Position numbers and translations under genes: made by a program. 64,000 nt of DNA from DATDAW01 sp036525185 (GTDB lineage: Bacteria > Verrucomicrobiota > Verrucomicrobiia > Chthoniobacterales > DASVRZ01). The stretch is from assembly GCA_036525185.1 (NCBI GenBank), contig DATDAW010000036.1:8512-72511 (forward strand), given 5' to 3'. This document shows, piece by piece, positions 17,381-26,378 of this stretch (its first letter is position 1; each line of letters begins with the position of its first letter). The notes under the pieces are model-generated. The model saw only the letters and a list, made by a program, of their open reading frames with translations, was not told the origin of the DNA and ran no database searches.

Positions 17381-18901
17381 TTAGCTCTCAGCCCGGGCGA
17401 TATCCTTGCGAATGAGATTGCGCCAGCTTTCGGGCATTTCGTGGCTTTCCTCCTCTTCTTCAGGGCCGTGCTGAATTTTGCGCGTGAGAATGTAAACAAA
17501 CACGGCAAAGAGGAGCGCATAGACAAAGGCAAACAAGATGAGGGAGAACACAATATGATTTGCCGAAACCACTCGGGAGAACGCCTGCGATGTCTTGAGC
17601 AATTCATAGACGATCCAAGGCTGACGCCCTATTTCCGCGGTCAACCATCCTGCCTGGTTCGCAATTTGCGGGCCCAACACCGACAGAACGAGAGCCCAAA
17701 GGAATAGCCGCGATCCTCGTGATGTGGTATCGAAAAGGGTTCCCCGCCACCAGCGAAAGCATCCGATCACGACGATAAGAAACAGGGCAAATCCGATTCC
17801 CACCATGATATGGAAAAACTGAAAAACCGCGGGCACTCGCGGCCAGTAGCTGCGGCGGATTTCCTTGATCTGTTCGGGACCGGCCTCGGGATAGCGCCTT
17901 TTCAAGAATTGATCACTGGGGAGATCGTGAAGACCCGTGACGGGTTTGGACGGATCGCTCCACGCCAGGAAGCTGAGCATTCCCGGGATTTTAATGCCAT
18001 AATCCTTCTCGTTTTTGCCGTCGACCCATCCTGCGATGGTGAGGGGGGCGTGGGTTTGCGTCTCGTACAGCCCCTCCATGGCGGCGAGTTTTATCGGTTG
18101 ATTCTTGGCGACTCCCTTCGCGGAAAAATCACCACTAACAATTTGCAGAACCGTGGCCACCGTGCCGAAAACGAGACCAACCTTCAGCGAAGCTTTGGCG
18201 AAGTCAGTATGACGATTTCGCAGTAAATAAAAGGCGCTGATGCTGAGAACCAAAAAAGCGCCGGCCATCCACGCCCCCAGCAATACGTGAATGATCCTGT
18301 CCACAGTCGACGGATTAAAGACCATCGCCCAAAAATCATCGATTACCGCCCTTACACTTCCGAGGTCGTCTGCGGTTACGATATGATCCTGGGGAAGGCG
18401 AACAGGCTGGCCGTTCACCATTCTTTCCAGATGATAGCCCGCCGGAGTTTGCATCCAGCAATTGGCAATGACGATCCATAGCGCGCTGAAATGTGCGCCA
18501 AGACAAACCATGCACGTTGCGAAGAAATGGAGCCGCGGGCCGACTTTATTCCAGCCGAAAAGCAGAATGGCTAGAAACCCTGACTCCAGGAAGAAGGCGA
18601 AGATGCCTTCCGCAGCGAGGGCACTTCCAAAGACGTCGCCGACAAATCGCGAATAAACGGACCAGTTGGTGCCGAATTCGAATTCCATGACGATGCCCGT
18701 TGCTACGCCAATGGCGAATGTCAGGGCAAAGATGCGCGTCCAGTAGCGCGCCATGTTGTGGTAAAGCGGATCGCCTGTTTTCAGCCAGAGGCCTTCCATC
18801 ATCACCAGCGCCAGTCCGAGCCCGATGCTCAGAGGCGGGTAGATGTAGTGAAACATGATAGTGAAGGCGAATTGAATTCGCGCGAGTAGTTCGACGTCCA
18901 T
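17381..18901 (-). CDS. cydA: cytochrome bd ubiquinol oxidase subunit I
   Basis: 506 residues, close to the E. coli size. The haem b595 ligand His18 sits in FTIMFHYIYPPLS. GWLTAEIGRQPWIVY marks the C-terminal part, FHIMVGIG carries the haem b558 Met, and the Q-loop region lies around residues 250-330. It is the quinol-oxidising subunit. Third gene in regB-regA-cydA-cydB; the 96-base gap to regA carries a perfect dyad matching the RegA/PrrA box (18940-18956), so oxygen or redox control by the neighbouring system is likely. Confidence 0.95.
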   Translation of the reverse strand: MDVELLARIQFAFTIMFHYIYPPLSIGLGLALVMMEGLWLKTGDPLYHNMARYWTRIFALTFAIGVATGIVMEFEFGTNWSVYSRFVGDVFGSALAAEGIFAFFLESGFLAILLFGWNKVGPRLHFFATCMVCLGAHFSALWIVIANCWMQTPAGYHLERMVNGQPVRLPQDHIVTADDLGSVRAVIDDFWAMVFNPSTVDRIIHVLLGAWMAGAFLVLSISAFYLLRNRHTDFAKASLKVGLVFGTVATVLQIVSGDFSAKGVAKNQPIKLAAMEGLYETQTHAPLTIAGWVDGKNEKDYGIKIPGMLSFLAWSDPSKPVTGLHDLPSDQFLKRRYPEAGPEQIKEIRRSYWPRVPAVFQFFHIMVGIGFALFLIVVIGCFRWWRGTLFDTTSRGSRLFLWALVLSVLGPQIANQAGWLTAEIGRQPWIVYELLKTSQAFSRVVSANHIVFSLILFAFVYALLFAVFVYILTRKIQHGPEEEEESHEMPESWRNLIRKDIARAES

Positions 18902-18939
18902 GGCGGGGGTTTATTAGCACCGAGTGGGATTTGGCGGGA

Positions 18940-18956
18940 TGCGGCAAATTGCCGCA
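18940..18956 (-). promoter_or_regulatory. perfect dyad upstream of cydA, candidate RegA/PrrA operator
   Basis: TGCGGCAAATTGCCGCA is a 17-base perfect palindrome about 40 bases before the cydA start. It reads GCGGC-N5-GCCGC, an exact fit to the loose GCGNC-Nx-GNCGC pattern described for PrrA/RegA sites. regA is the gene just upstream. An RNA hairpin is the alternative; no T-run follows it. Confidence 0.55.
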
Positions 18957-18997
18957 GTAAGGGGGGTGAATGTTGAATATTGAACGGTGACTTGTCG

Positions 18998-19510
18998 TCA
19001 CCTCGACGGAGGATATTTTGCCAGTTTTCGCTGCAACGAGCGGCGGTCGATGTGTAGCACGCGAGCGGCACGGCTGATGTTCTGATCGCAATCTGCCAGG
19101 ACGCGTTGCAGATGTTCCCATTCCACACGATCCAGCGACGGCACCGATAATTCGGGGGCCCTTTTCTCGCCTTGCAGCGCACTATGGATCTGATCAGCAT
19201 CCGCCGGCTTGGTGAGATAATCCATTGCGCCGGATCGGACCGCTTCGAGCGTCGTCGCAATGCTGCCGTAGCCTGTCAGAACTACGACGCGCATGCCGGG
19301 AAACGTCTCCTTCAGGCGCGCGATCAGCATGAGGCCACTGGCGCCGGGCATTTTCAGATCGATCACCGCAAATTCAGGAACGAAAGCGTCAGCTTTTCTC
19401 AGAGCACTGGCTGCGTTGGACGCCGTCTCGACTTCGTACCCGCGCCTTGTCATCGCTCGGGCGAGGCGCTCGCGAAAAACTTCGTCATCGTCAACCAGAA
19501 GAAGGCGCAT
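18998..19510 (-). CDS. regA: RegA/PrrA/ActR-type redox response regulator
   Basis: 170 residues. The receiver domain has the acidic pair in LLLVDDDEVF, the phospho-Asp in FAVIDLKMPGASG and the conserved Lys in YLTKPAD. A short linker leads to a Fis-type helix-turn-helix (NISRAARVLHIDRRSLQRKL), the compact architecture and length of RegA. RERLARAMTRRGYEVETA matches the family N-terminus closely. It is two bases from the sensor gene and directly upstream of cydAB, which it presumably controls. Confidence 0.88.
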   Translation of the reverse strand: MRLLLVDDDEVFRERLARAMTRRGYEVETASNAASALRKADAFVPEFAVIDLKMPGASGLMLIARLKETFPGMRVVVLTGYGSIATTLEAVRSGAMDYLTKPADADQIHSALQGEKRAPELSVPSLDRVEWEHLQRVLADCDQNISRAARVLHIDRRSLQRKLAKYPPSR

Positions 19511-19511
19511 G

Positions 19512-20735
19512 TCAGGTATTGATCTGGTTCGGAATCAACAGGGTAATTCGCGTTCCTTCTCCCGGCGCGGTTTGGATGTCCAGACGGCCCCGGACGCGCT
19601 CGACAAACGTACGCACCAGGAACAGGCCCAGCCCCATGCCAGCGCCCGGTTCTTTGGTGGTGAAAAAGGGTTCGCCTGCCCGTGCTGCCACATCCTGAGG
19701 CATTCCGCAACCTTCGTCACGGACGGAAAATTTCGTTTCCTTGTCATTCGCCTCAATCATTACGAACACGGATTGTTCCGGCTGGCTGGCTTCGCAGGCA
19801 TTCTTAACCAGCACGGCCAGCGCTTGAAGCAAAGGCGTTTCTGGAACGCGTAGTGCGACGGCTCGATCAGGAATTCTCCACTCAACCCGCGCCCGGTGCT
19901 GGCGTTTGAGATAAGGGGTAAGCAAAGCGGGGATATCCCAGGCGCAAAAGGATTTCTCCACGTCCTCAGTGCCATGCGTCACCTGGTTGCTCAATTTTTG
20001 CAGAATATGCCGGCACCGCTCCACTTCGGTGCGGATCAGCCGGGCATCAGCCTGCGCCTCATCACCGGCGTTTGTCATGCGCTCAAAATCGGCGCTGACC
20101 ACCGCAATCGTTCCCAGCGGCGTTGCCAGTTCGTGGGCGATGCCGGCTGCCAGGGTGGCCAGCGAGGCAAATCGCTCGTTTCGCACGGAGAGAGCTCGGG
20201 ATTCCATCAATTCCCTGCTAAGTTTCGACACGAAAAATGCAATGAAAGCAGCCGTCAGGACAGTGGCTACCCACAGGCCTGCTGGAGGGTAGGCCACGAG
20301 CGTGTGCGTGGACAAGAACAAGACGCCCTGGCACGCGGCGCAAACGATTGGAATCAGCCATGCCCACACCGACGGCAGAAGGATCGCCGCGATCGTGATG
20401 TGTAGTAAGTAAAACGTCGTGAAGGGGTTTTGGACGCCGCCGGTCCAGTAAAGCATGGCCGTCAGAGTAAAAGTATCCAGAATCAACAGCGATGCACTGG
20501 TTTCGATCGTTCGTTGGGCGGGGAAGCGGTCCCGCAAGGCTTCCATGAATGTATTGGTGATTAACGTCACGCCAATGCACCCCAACAAGAGAGTCAATGG
20601 TACCGGAATACGCAGAAGGAGGAAGGTTACCAGACAGGTAAGAGCCTGACCGGCTGCCGCCATCCAACGAAGCCGGATCAACCCGCGGAGCCCGATCCTG
20701 GTTCTATCGAAGAAAATGGACGTGCCCTGAGACAT
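19512..20735 (-). CDS. regB: RegB/PrrB-type redox sensor histidine kinase
   Basis: 407 residues with six hydrophobic helices in the first 170. GGVQNPF (99-105) between helices is the quinone-sensing loop motif of RegB. The H-box is AAGIAHELATPLGTI (His201), the N-box VKNACEA and the G-boxes DEGCGMP and GMGLGLFLVRTFVE. A segment CRHILQKL lies where RegB carries its redox-active cysteine; that assignment is from memory. It senses the quinone pool or redox state and phosphorylates RegA. First gene of the apparent regBA-cydAB operon. Confidence 0.9.
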   Translation of the reverse strand: MSQGTSIFFDRTRIGLRGLIRLRWMAAAGQALTCLVTFLLLRIPVPLTLLLGCIGVTLITNTFMEALRDRFPAQRTIETSASLLILDTFTLTAMLYWTGGVQNPFTTFYLLHITIAAILLPSVWAWLIPIVCAACQGVLFLSTHTLVAYPPAGLWVATVLTAAFIAFFVSKLSRELMESRALSVRNERFASLATLAAGIAHELATPLGTIAVVSADFERMTNAGDEAQADARLIRTEVERCRHILQKLSNQVTHGTEDVEKSFCAWDIPALLTPYLKRQHRARVEWRIPDRAVALRVPETPLLQALAVLVKNACEASQPEQSVFVMIEANDKETKFSVRDEGCGMPQDVAARAGEPFFTTKEPGAGMGLGLFLVRTFVERVRGRLDIQTAPGEGTRITLLIPNQINT

Positions 20736-20786
20736 GCCCGTCCACTATCTGTCGGCGCAAGCATTCGCGCAAAACATCCGGAACGG

Positions 20787-20820
20787 CACTTGACTCAGAG
20801 CTTGACTTATACTTGACTTA
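20787..20820 (+). promoter_or_regulatory. three direct ACTTGACT(TA) repeats before fic
   Basis: CACTTGACT (20787-20795), CTTGACTTA (20801-20809) and ACTTGACTTA (20811-20820) precede the fic start at 20842; a fourth ACTTGACTTA lies after the gene (21918-21927). TTGACT also resembles a -35 box. They could be an operator for the winged-helix end of the Fic protein, or repeat DNA. Confidence 0.4.
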
Positions 20821-20841
20821 TTTGAGCCAGGATTTTGCGCT

Positions 20842-21852
20842 ATGCCGTATCAACCGCAATTCACTATTTCTCCCAAATTGCTCTCCCGCGTCGAAGAGGT
20901 TGCCGCAATTCGGCAGCAGATTCAGTCCGCGGTTATCGACTTGCCATGGATCCCGGCCCTCCAAAAAGACAGTCGCGTCCGTAATGCGCATTCTTCGACG
21001 GCGATTGAGGGGAATCCGCTCACGCTGGAACAGGTGCGCGCTCTCGAGGAAGGCCGCGATCTGGCTGGTGCAGGATCGAAAATGAAAAGGGAGGTCGTCA
21101 ATTATTTCGCGGGTTTGCGTTATATCGAGAAGCATACTCAGGAATCGCCGCTCACGCACGATCATGTTCTCGAACTGCATCGGATTCTTGCCGGAGCCGT
21201 GATGGATCAGGGCGAAGCGGGACGTTATCGGATTTTCGGCGTCCGAGTTGGTCGCTATATTCCGCCGCCCGCCGAGGAGGTGCCGGTTTTGATGGCGGAG
21301 TTTCTGGAATGGTGGAACGTCAAATCAGCGGAGCTTTCGCCGGTGCTGAGCTCGGCGATCGTTCACTACCGGTTCGAAGCGATCCATCCATTTGGTGATG
21401 GTAACGGGCGCACGGGCCGGGCGCTGGCGCTCTGGGAACTGTATCGGCGGGGATTTGATTCCCATCACATTTTTTCTGTGGACGAATTCTTTTGGGAGGA
21501 CCGCCCGCGGTACTACGCAGCGTTGCGGGCAGTGGAGCAAAATGGGGAGGATCTTGGCGGGTGGCTGGAGTATTGCGCCGAAGGTTTGGCGGAAATTCTG
21601 CGCCGCGCGTGGCTGCGCATTCAGGCATTGTCGGCAGGACACGGTCGGCAGAAGATCGTGCTTCGTCCGAAACAGGAGAAATTGCTCTATTTGTTGCGGG
21701 ACCACGGCAGTATGGCGCCCGCCGAAATCTGGGAGGCGCTGGGCGTGTCCAAACAAGGGGCGATGGACCTCATCAATCCGTTGCTTGAAGCCGGTTTCAT
21801 CCGGAAGACGGGGACCCGGAAATCAGGTCGTTATGAGCTCGTTCGGAGCTGA
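20842..21852 (+). CDS. Fic family protein with N-terminal inhibitory motif and C-terminal winged helix
   Basis: 336 residues. The Fic motif HPFGDGNGRTGR (His182) is complete, predicting transfer of AMP or a related group from a nucleotide to a target hydroxyl. The N-terminal inhibitory helix motif S/T-x-x-x-E-G is present as SSTAIEGN (residues 51-58), so it is a class II self-inhibited Fic protein. A C-terminal winged helix (APAEIWEALGVSKQGAMDLINPLLEAGFI) suggests DNA binding. No antitoxin or partner gene is adjacent. Target unknown. The gene is flanked by copies of an ACTTGACTTA word. Confidence 0.9.
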   Translation: MPYQPQFTISPKLLSRVEEVAAIRQQIQSAVIDLPWIPALQKDSRVRNAHSSTAIEGNPLTLEQVRALEEGRDLAGAGSKMKREVVNYFAGLRYIEKHTQESPLTHDHVLELHRILAGAVMDQGEAGRYRIFGVRVGRYIPPPAEEVPVLMAEFLEWWNVKSAELSPVLSSAIVHYRFEAIHPFGDGNGRTGRALALWELYRRGFDSHHIFSVDEFFWEDRPRYYAALRAVEQNGEDLGGWLEYCAEGLAEILRRAWLRIQALSAGHGRQKIVLRPKQEKLLYLLRDHGSMAPAEIWEALGVSKQGAMDLINPLLEAGFIRKTGTRKSGRYELVRS

Positions 21853-22020
21853 CTGACAAAACCATGACGCACGTGTTCCCGTGTTTTGTCGGGCAGCTGA
21901 CTCATTCCTGGGCTGAAACTTGACTTATCGACCATTTGATCACCGGTTGTTTGGCCGAATGAAAAACCGCATACCGGAGCGCGAAGAAGGCACTGTGCAA
22001 GCCAATGGCGTGCACGGAAC

Positions 22021-22048
22021 AAAAAAGGGGGCGACGTGCAGTCGCCCC
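22021..22048 (-). terminator. rho-independent terminator after sucB
   Basis: Read on the minus strand, GGGGCGAC-tgcac-GTCGCCCC is followed by a run of T (CCCCCTTTTTT), nine bases after the sucB stop. This is a textbook intrinsic terminator. Confidence 0.85.
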
Positions 22049-22056
22049 AGTTATTG

Positions 22057-23295
22057 TCAGAAGTCGATCAACAGGCGGACGGGATCTTCGATGGTGTCCT
22101 TGATGCGGACGAGGAAGGTCACGGCTTCCTTGCCGTCCACGACTCGGTGATCGTAGCTGAGAGCCAGATACATCATCGGGCGAATCTTGATTTCGTTGCC
22201 AACGACAACGGGGCGCTGCTGGATCTTGTGCATGCCCAGGATGCCACTTTGGGGCGGGTTGAGGATAGGCGTGCTCAATAGAGAGCCATAGACACCGCCA
22301 TTCGAGATGGTGAAACCACCGCCGATGAGGTCGTTGATGCCTATTTTACCGTCGCGCGCCTTTTTGGCGTAACCGACGAGTTCAGCTTCAGTTTCAGCGA
22401 AGGATTTCTTGTCGGCGTCGCGAATGACGGGGACGACCAAACCTTTTTCGGTGCCTACAGCGACACCGATGTCGTAAAAATTGTTCTGGATAAAATCATC
22501 GCCTTCCATGCGTCCGTTGATAGCGGGGATGGACTTAAGAGCATCGACCGTGGCTTTGATGAAGAACGACATGAAGCCAAGTTTGATGCCGTGTTTTTTG
22601 GTAAACGAATCCTGAGCTTTGGCACGGAGTTCCTGGACAGCGGTCATATCCACTTCGTTGAATGTGGTAAGAATCGCTGCGGTATGCTGAGCTTGAACGA
22701 GTTGAGACGCGATCTTTCGGCGGAGAGGGGAGAGTTTCTTGCGTGTCTCGCGTTCACCTGCTGCGGCCGGGGCTGGTGCTGGTGCCGGCGCGGTAGCTGC
22801 GGGAAGGGTCGGGGCTGCTTTCGCTTCGGCCTTGGCCTCGATATAGGCTATGACGTCGGGCTTGGTGATCTGGCCTTCTTTGCCCGTACCGGGAATGTCC
22901 GACGGCTTTAGTTTGTGTTCTTCGATCGCTACCCGAACGGCAGGGCTTAGGCGATCGGCGCGCTCGGTGGATTTGGGCGTTTCTGCGGGGGCGACAGGCG
23001 CAGCGGGAGCGGCCGGTGTGACGGCTGGCGCCGCTGCAGGAGCAGCCGCGCCGGCTTTGATAGAGTCGTCGATCGAGCCAACGACTTCGCCGATTTTCAC
23101 TTCTTCACCTTCAGCTTTGCCGATAGAAAGCTTGCCCGCTGCTTCGGCGGCGATTTCGGTGGAGACTTTGTCTGTTTCCAGAGTAAAGAGAACGTCTCCT
23201 GCGGCAACTATTTCGCCGTCTTTTTTGTGCCATGCGGAGATGAGGCCGCTTGTGATGGACTCGCCGACTGCGGGGACTTTGATTTCAATGCTCAT
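22057..23295 (-). CDS. sucB: dihydrolipoamide succinyltransferase (2-oxoglutarate dehydrogenase E2)
   Basis: 412 residues. The lipoyl domain carries the lipoyl lysine in FTLETDKVSTEI (about residues 37-48). An Ala/Pro-rich linker follows, then the E3-binding domain (LSPAVRVAIEEHKLKPSDIPGTGKEGQITKPDV), a second linker, and the catalytic domain ending LSYDHRVVDGKEAV with the active His/Asp. Completes the second step of the oxoglutarate dehydrogenase complex. The frame is open upstream to 23439, but ATG 23295 gives the standard MSIEIKVPAVGESI start. It follows sucA after a gap with a hairpin; lpdA is not in the window. Confidence 0.95.
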   Translation of the reverse strand: MSIEIKVPAVGESITSGLISAWHKKDGEIVAAGDVLFTLETDKVSTEIAAEAAGKLSIGKAEGEEVKIGEVVGSIDDSIKAGAAAPAAAPAVTPAAPAAPVAPAETPKSTERADRLSPAVRVAIEEHKLKPSDIPGTGKEGQITKPDVIAYIEAKAEAKAAPTLPAATAPAPAPAPAAAGERETRKKLSPLRRKIASQLVQAQHTAAILTTFNEVDMTAVQELRAKAQDSFTKKHGIKLGFMSFFIKATVDALKSIPAINGRMEGDDFIQNNFYDIGVAVGTEKGLVVPVIRDADKKSFAETEAELVGYAKKARDGKIGINDLIGGGFTISNGGVYGSLLSTPILNPPQSGILGMHKIQQRPVVVGNEIKIRPMMYLALSYDHRVVDGKEAVTFLVRIKDTIEDPVRLLIDF

Positions 23296-23425
23296 TCTAA
23301 AAATTTTTCGGTGGACGCGAATCTTGAACCTTTGAGGGCTCGTCGCCAAGCGTAAGATTGAACTTATAGAGATTCCCCCGCGGTTAGCGACGGGAAGGAG
23401 TAGTCGGTTGAGGCTACCGAAATCG

Positions 23426-23457
23426 AACGCCCGGAGCAAGGGATGCAGCCGGGCGTT
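23426..23457 (-). other. hairpin in the sucA-sucB gap
   Basis: AACGCCCGG (23426-23434) and CCGGGCGTT (23449-23457) form a nine-base perfect stem 24 bases after the sucA stop. No T-run follows on the minus strand, so it may be a processing or stability hairpin that tunes sucA against sucB rather than a full terminator. Confidence 0.5.
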
Positions 23458-23481
23458 TCACAACCGCTCTCTTTCAGAAGA

Positions 23482-26235
23482 TCACACTCTGAACGCTTCC
23501 TGAATCAGCTCGTTTTGCTGGCGATCGTGCCAGGCTTTCGAACCGACGGCAGTGCTGGCGCTGGCGTGACGACCGGCATAAGCGACGCCGTGAGCGGTTA
23601 CTTTACTGAGGTAAGGGGCAATGTGTGTCCAGGCGCCCATGTTGCGTGGTTCCTCCTGGCACCAGACATAGTGAGTCGCATTTTCGTAACGGTCTACGAT
23701 GGCGTCGAGTTTTTCGAGCGCAACCGGGTAGAGTTGTTCGATGCGGATAAATGCGGTGTCGGTGATTTTCTTGGCGTCGCGGTATTTGAGCAGGTCGTAA
23801 TAAACCTTGCCGCTGCAGAAAATGACACGTGTGATGTGCTCCGGTCTGCCAAGGAGAGGAGCGTCGAGGATTTCCTGGAAGCCGCCATTGGTGAAATCCT
23901 CTTCGCGCGAAACGCATAACTCCTGCCGCAAGAGGCTCTTTGGCGTCATCAGGACGAGCGGTTTACGGAAGTCCCGCTTCACCTGGCGTCGCAGGATGTG
24001 GAAGTATTGAGCCGGCGTAGTGACATTGGCGACCTGGATATTATCTTCGGCGCAGAGCTGGAGGAAACGTTCCAGGCGGGCGCTGGAGTGCTCCGGTCCC
24101 TGGCCTTCATAACCGTGAGGAAGCAGCATGACGAGGCCGCTCGGCCGCTGCCATTTCGATTCCGAAGAAACGATAAATTGGTCAATGATGACCTGGGCTC
24201 CGTTCGCGAAATCCCCGAACTGCGCTTCCCACAGGGTGAGCATACTCGGATAGTCGAGTGAGTACCCATAGTCAAAACCGAGCACAGCGGCTTCAGAAAG
24301 GAACGAGTTGTAAACGCAAAACCGAGCATCCCCCTCGGCAAGCGCTTTCAACGGGATGTGGCGTTCGCGCGTCTCCGCATCGTAGAGCACGGAATGCCGC
24401 TGACTGAACGTGCCACGGCGGCTGTCCTGGCCGGAGAGACGAACGGGGACGCCTTCAGTGAGAAGTGCTCCGAAGGCCAGCGCTTCACCAAAAGCCCAGT
24501 CGTATGGCCCACCATTCGCGAGAGCTTTTGCTCGCGGATCCAGGAGGATGCGTTTGATTTTGGGCTGGACGCGGAAGCCTTCCGGCACTGTGACGAGTGC
24601 ATTTACGATGCGCGTGAGAGTCTCTTTCGAGATCGACGTGTCGACCGTTGCGTGTGTGTAGGTCGGCTGAAAAATTGCGGTCGAACCGGCAAAACTTTGT
24701 CGGTCGCCTTTTCCCGTGCGTTCGCCTTTCGTTTTGACGTTGGCGAGCGCGGTCTCGAGGTCAGTCTGGAGGAGCTTTTCGAGTTCCTCAATTTCAGTCG
24801 CAGAGAGTGAGCCGGAAGCGGTCAATTTTTCCCGGAAAATTCGGCTGACCGAGGGGTGATCACTAATTTCCGTGTAGAGCTTGGGCTGTGTAAAAGCCGG
24901 TTCGTCGCCTTCATTATGACCGTAGCGCCGGTAGCAATACATATCGACCACGACGTCGCGCTTAAACTCCTGCCGGAATTCGAACGCCAGCTCAGTGACA
25001 AACGCCACGGAATCTGGATCGTCACCGTTGACGTGGAAAATGGGGGCTTCGATCATTTTCGCCACGTCGGTGCAATAGGCCGTCGAGCGCGCATCGGGCG
25101 GCAACGTCGTGAAGCCGATCTGGTTGTTGACGATGATGTGCAGAGTGCCACCGGTTTCGTAGCCTGGAAGCTGCGACATATTCAATACTTCCGCGACCAG
25201 GCCTTGTCCGGCAAATGCGGCGTCGCCGTGGATGAGCAGGGGCAAAACTCTTGAACGTTCCTCAGTGTCGCCCAGAATACGCTGGCGAGCGCGTGCCTTG
25301 CCTTCGACGACGGGATCGACAGCTTCGAGATGACTCGGGTTCGGCGCGAGATTGACGTGAACCTTGTCGCCGTTGGCTGTGTTGCGAATCGTTTCGTAGC
25401 CGAGGTGATATTTTACGTCTCCGTCGCCGTTGTCGAGGTGCGGAATGTAGTTTTCAGAGAATTCCGTGAAGAGGTGTTCGAGCGACTTATGCAGGAAATT
25501 TGCCAGCACCGTGAGACGGCCGCGGTGCGCCATGCCCATCATGATGTCCGAAACACCGAGGGACGGACATTTTTCGAGCACGGTATTGAGGATGACCATC
25601 AGCGATTCGCCGCCTTGCAGCGAAAAACGCTTTTGACCGACGAAACGGGTGTGGAGAAATTGCTCGAATTTCTCCGCCTTGAGCACGGAACGAAGTCGAA
25701 GTTTCTGGCCTGGGGGATTGACCGGCGGATTGAGATCGCGATTTTCCAGCCGTTCACGCAGCCAATTACGCACCTTCGGGTTTTGAATGTGCATGAACTC
25801 GACGCCGAAATTGCTGCTGTAGATTTTCTTCAGCGTGTCGATCAGATCCCGGACGGTAAATTGTTTGCCTTTGAGGAAATATCGGGATGAGACGACGGTA
25901 TCGAGTTCGGATTCCTTGATTTTGAGCTCTTCGAGGCTGAGGAGCGGCTGCTCGGGAGCCTTGTCCTCCAGCGGATCGAGGGTGGCGATCGTATGGCCCA
26001 GGGTGCGGTAGGCATAGACCAGGCCGTCTACGCGGGTCTGGAGAGAAAGGTCGATGGCTGTGGCTGCGGTGACCGTGTCAGCAGTGGCGCCATTTTTGTG
26101 GTTGGCGGAGCCAAATTCAAAGCCCTCAAAGAAGGCGGCCCAGCTCGCATCCACGGAAGAAGGATCGCGCCGCCAATTGGCGTAATTGGTGTCTAGCAAT
26201 TGCGCATTCCACGCATTCGCGAATGAGAATCTCAT
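23482..26235 (-). CDS. sucA: 2-oxoglutarate dehydrogenase E1 component
   Basis: 917 residues, normal for the family. The N-terminal E2-binding tail (NAWNAQLLDTNYANWRRDPSSVDASW) is present. Thiamine diphosphate and active-site blocks include MGMAHRGRLTVLANFLHK, HLGYETIRNTANGDKVHVNL (early part), HGDAAFAGQG, NNQIGFTT and the C-terminal MLLPHGYEGQGPEHSSARLERFL region. It decarboxylates 2-oxoglutarate in the TCA cycle and hands succinyl to SucB. Divergent from the htrA gene across a 143-base AT-rich gap that must hold both promoters. Confidence 0.96.
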   Translation of the reverse strand: MRFSFANAWNAQLLDTNYANWRRDPSSVDASWAAFFEGFEFGSANHKNGATADTVTAATAIDLSLQTRVDGLVYAYRTLGHTIATLDPLEDKAPEQPLLSLEELKIKESELDTVVSSRYFLKGKQFTVRDLIDTLKKIYSSNFGVEFMHIQNPKVRNWLRERLENRDLNPPVNPPGQKLRLRSVLKAEKFEQFLHTRFVGQKRFSLQGGESLMVILNTVLEKCPSLGVSDIMMGMAHRGRLTVLANFLHKSLEHLFTEFSENYIPHLDNGDGDVKYHLGYETIRNTANGDKVHVNLAPNPSHLEAVDPVVEGKARARQRILGDTEERSRVLPLLIHGDAAFAGQGLVAEVLNMSQLPGYETGGTLHIIVNNQIGFTTLPPDARSTAYCTDVAKMIEAPIFHVNGDDPDSVAFVTELAFEFRQEFKRDVVVDMYCYRRYGHNEGDEPAFTQPKLYTEISDHPSVSRIFREKLTASGSLSATEIEELEKLLQTDLETALANVKTKGERTGKGDRQSFAGSTAIFQPTYTHATVDTSISKETLTRIVNALVTVPEGFRVQPKIKRILLDPRAKALANGGPYDWAFGEALAFGALLTEGVPVRLSGQDSRRGTFSQRHSVLYDAETRERHIPLKALAEGDARFCVYNSFLSEAAVLGFDYGYSLDYPSMLTLWEAQFGDFANGAQVIIDQFIVSSESKWQRPSGLVMLLPHGYEGQGPEHSSARLERFLQLCAEDNIQVANVTTPAQYFHILRRQVKRDFRKPLVLMTPKSLLRQELCVSREEDFTNGGFQEILDAPLLGRPEHITRVIFCSGKVYYDLLKYRDAKKITDTAFIRIEQLYPVALEKLDAIVDRYENATHYVWCQEEPRNMGAWTHIAPYLSKVTAHGVAYAGRHASASTAVGSKAWHDRQQNELIQEAFRV

Positions 26236-26378
26236 GTTTAGGTAAAGTCCCCAAGTTTAGGCATATTTTCGTTTACTCCCAAATAAAAAGATTATTCACA
26301 CAACACGCCTCCTGTTTGAAGTGTTGTTCAAGTTTTTTTGAGCACAAAAAACGCGATGCGTGTCAATAGTCCCACCGA

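Noticed and set aside
20842..21852. Fic gene as a Fic/Phd or FicT/FicA toxin-antitoxin pair
   Set aside because: The inhibitory motif is inside the same protein and no small antitoxin gene is adjacent.
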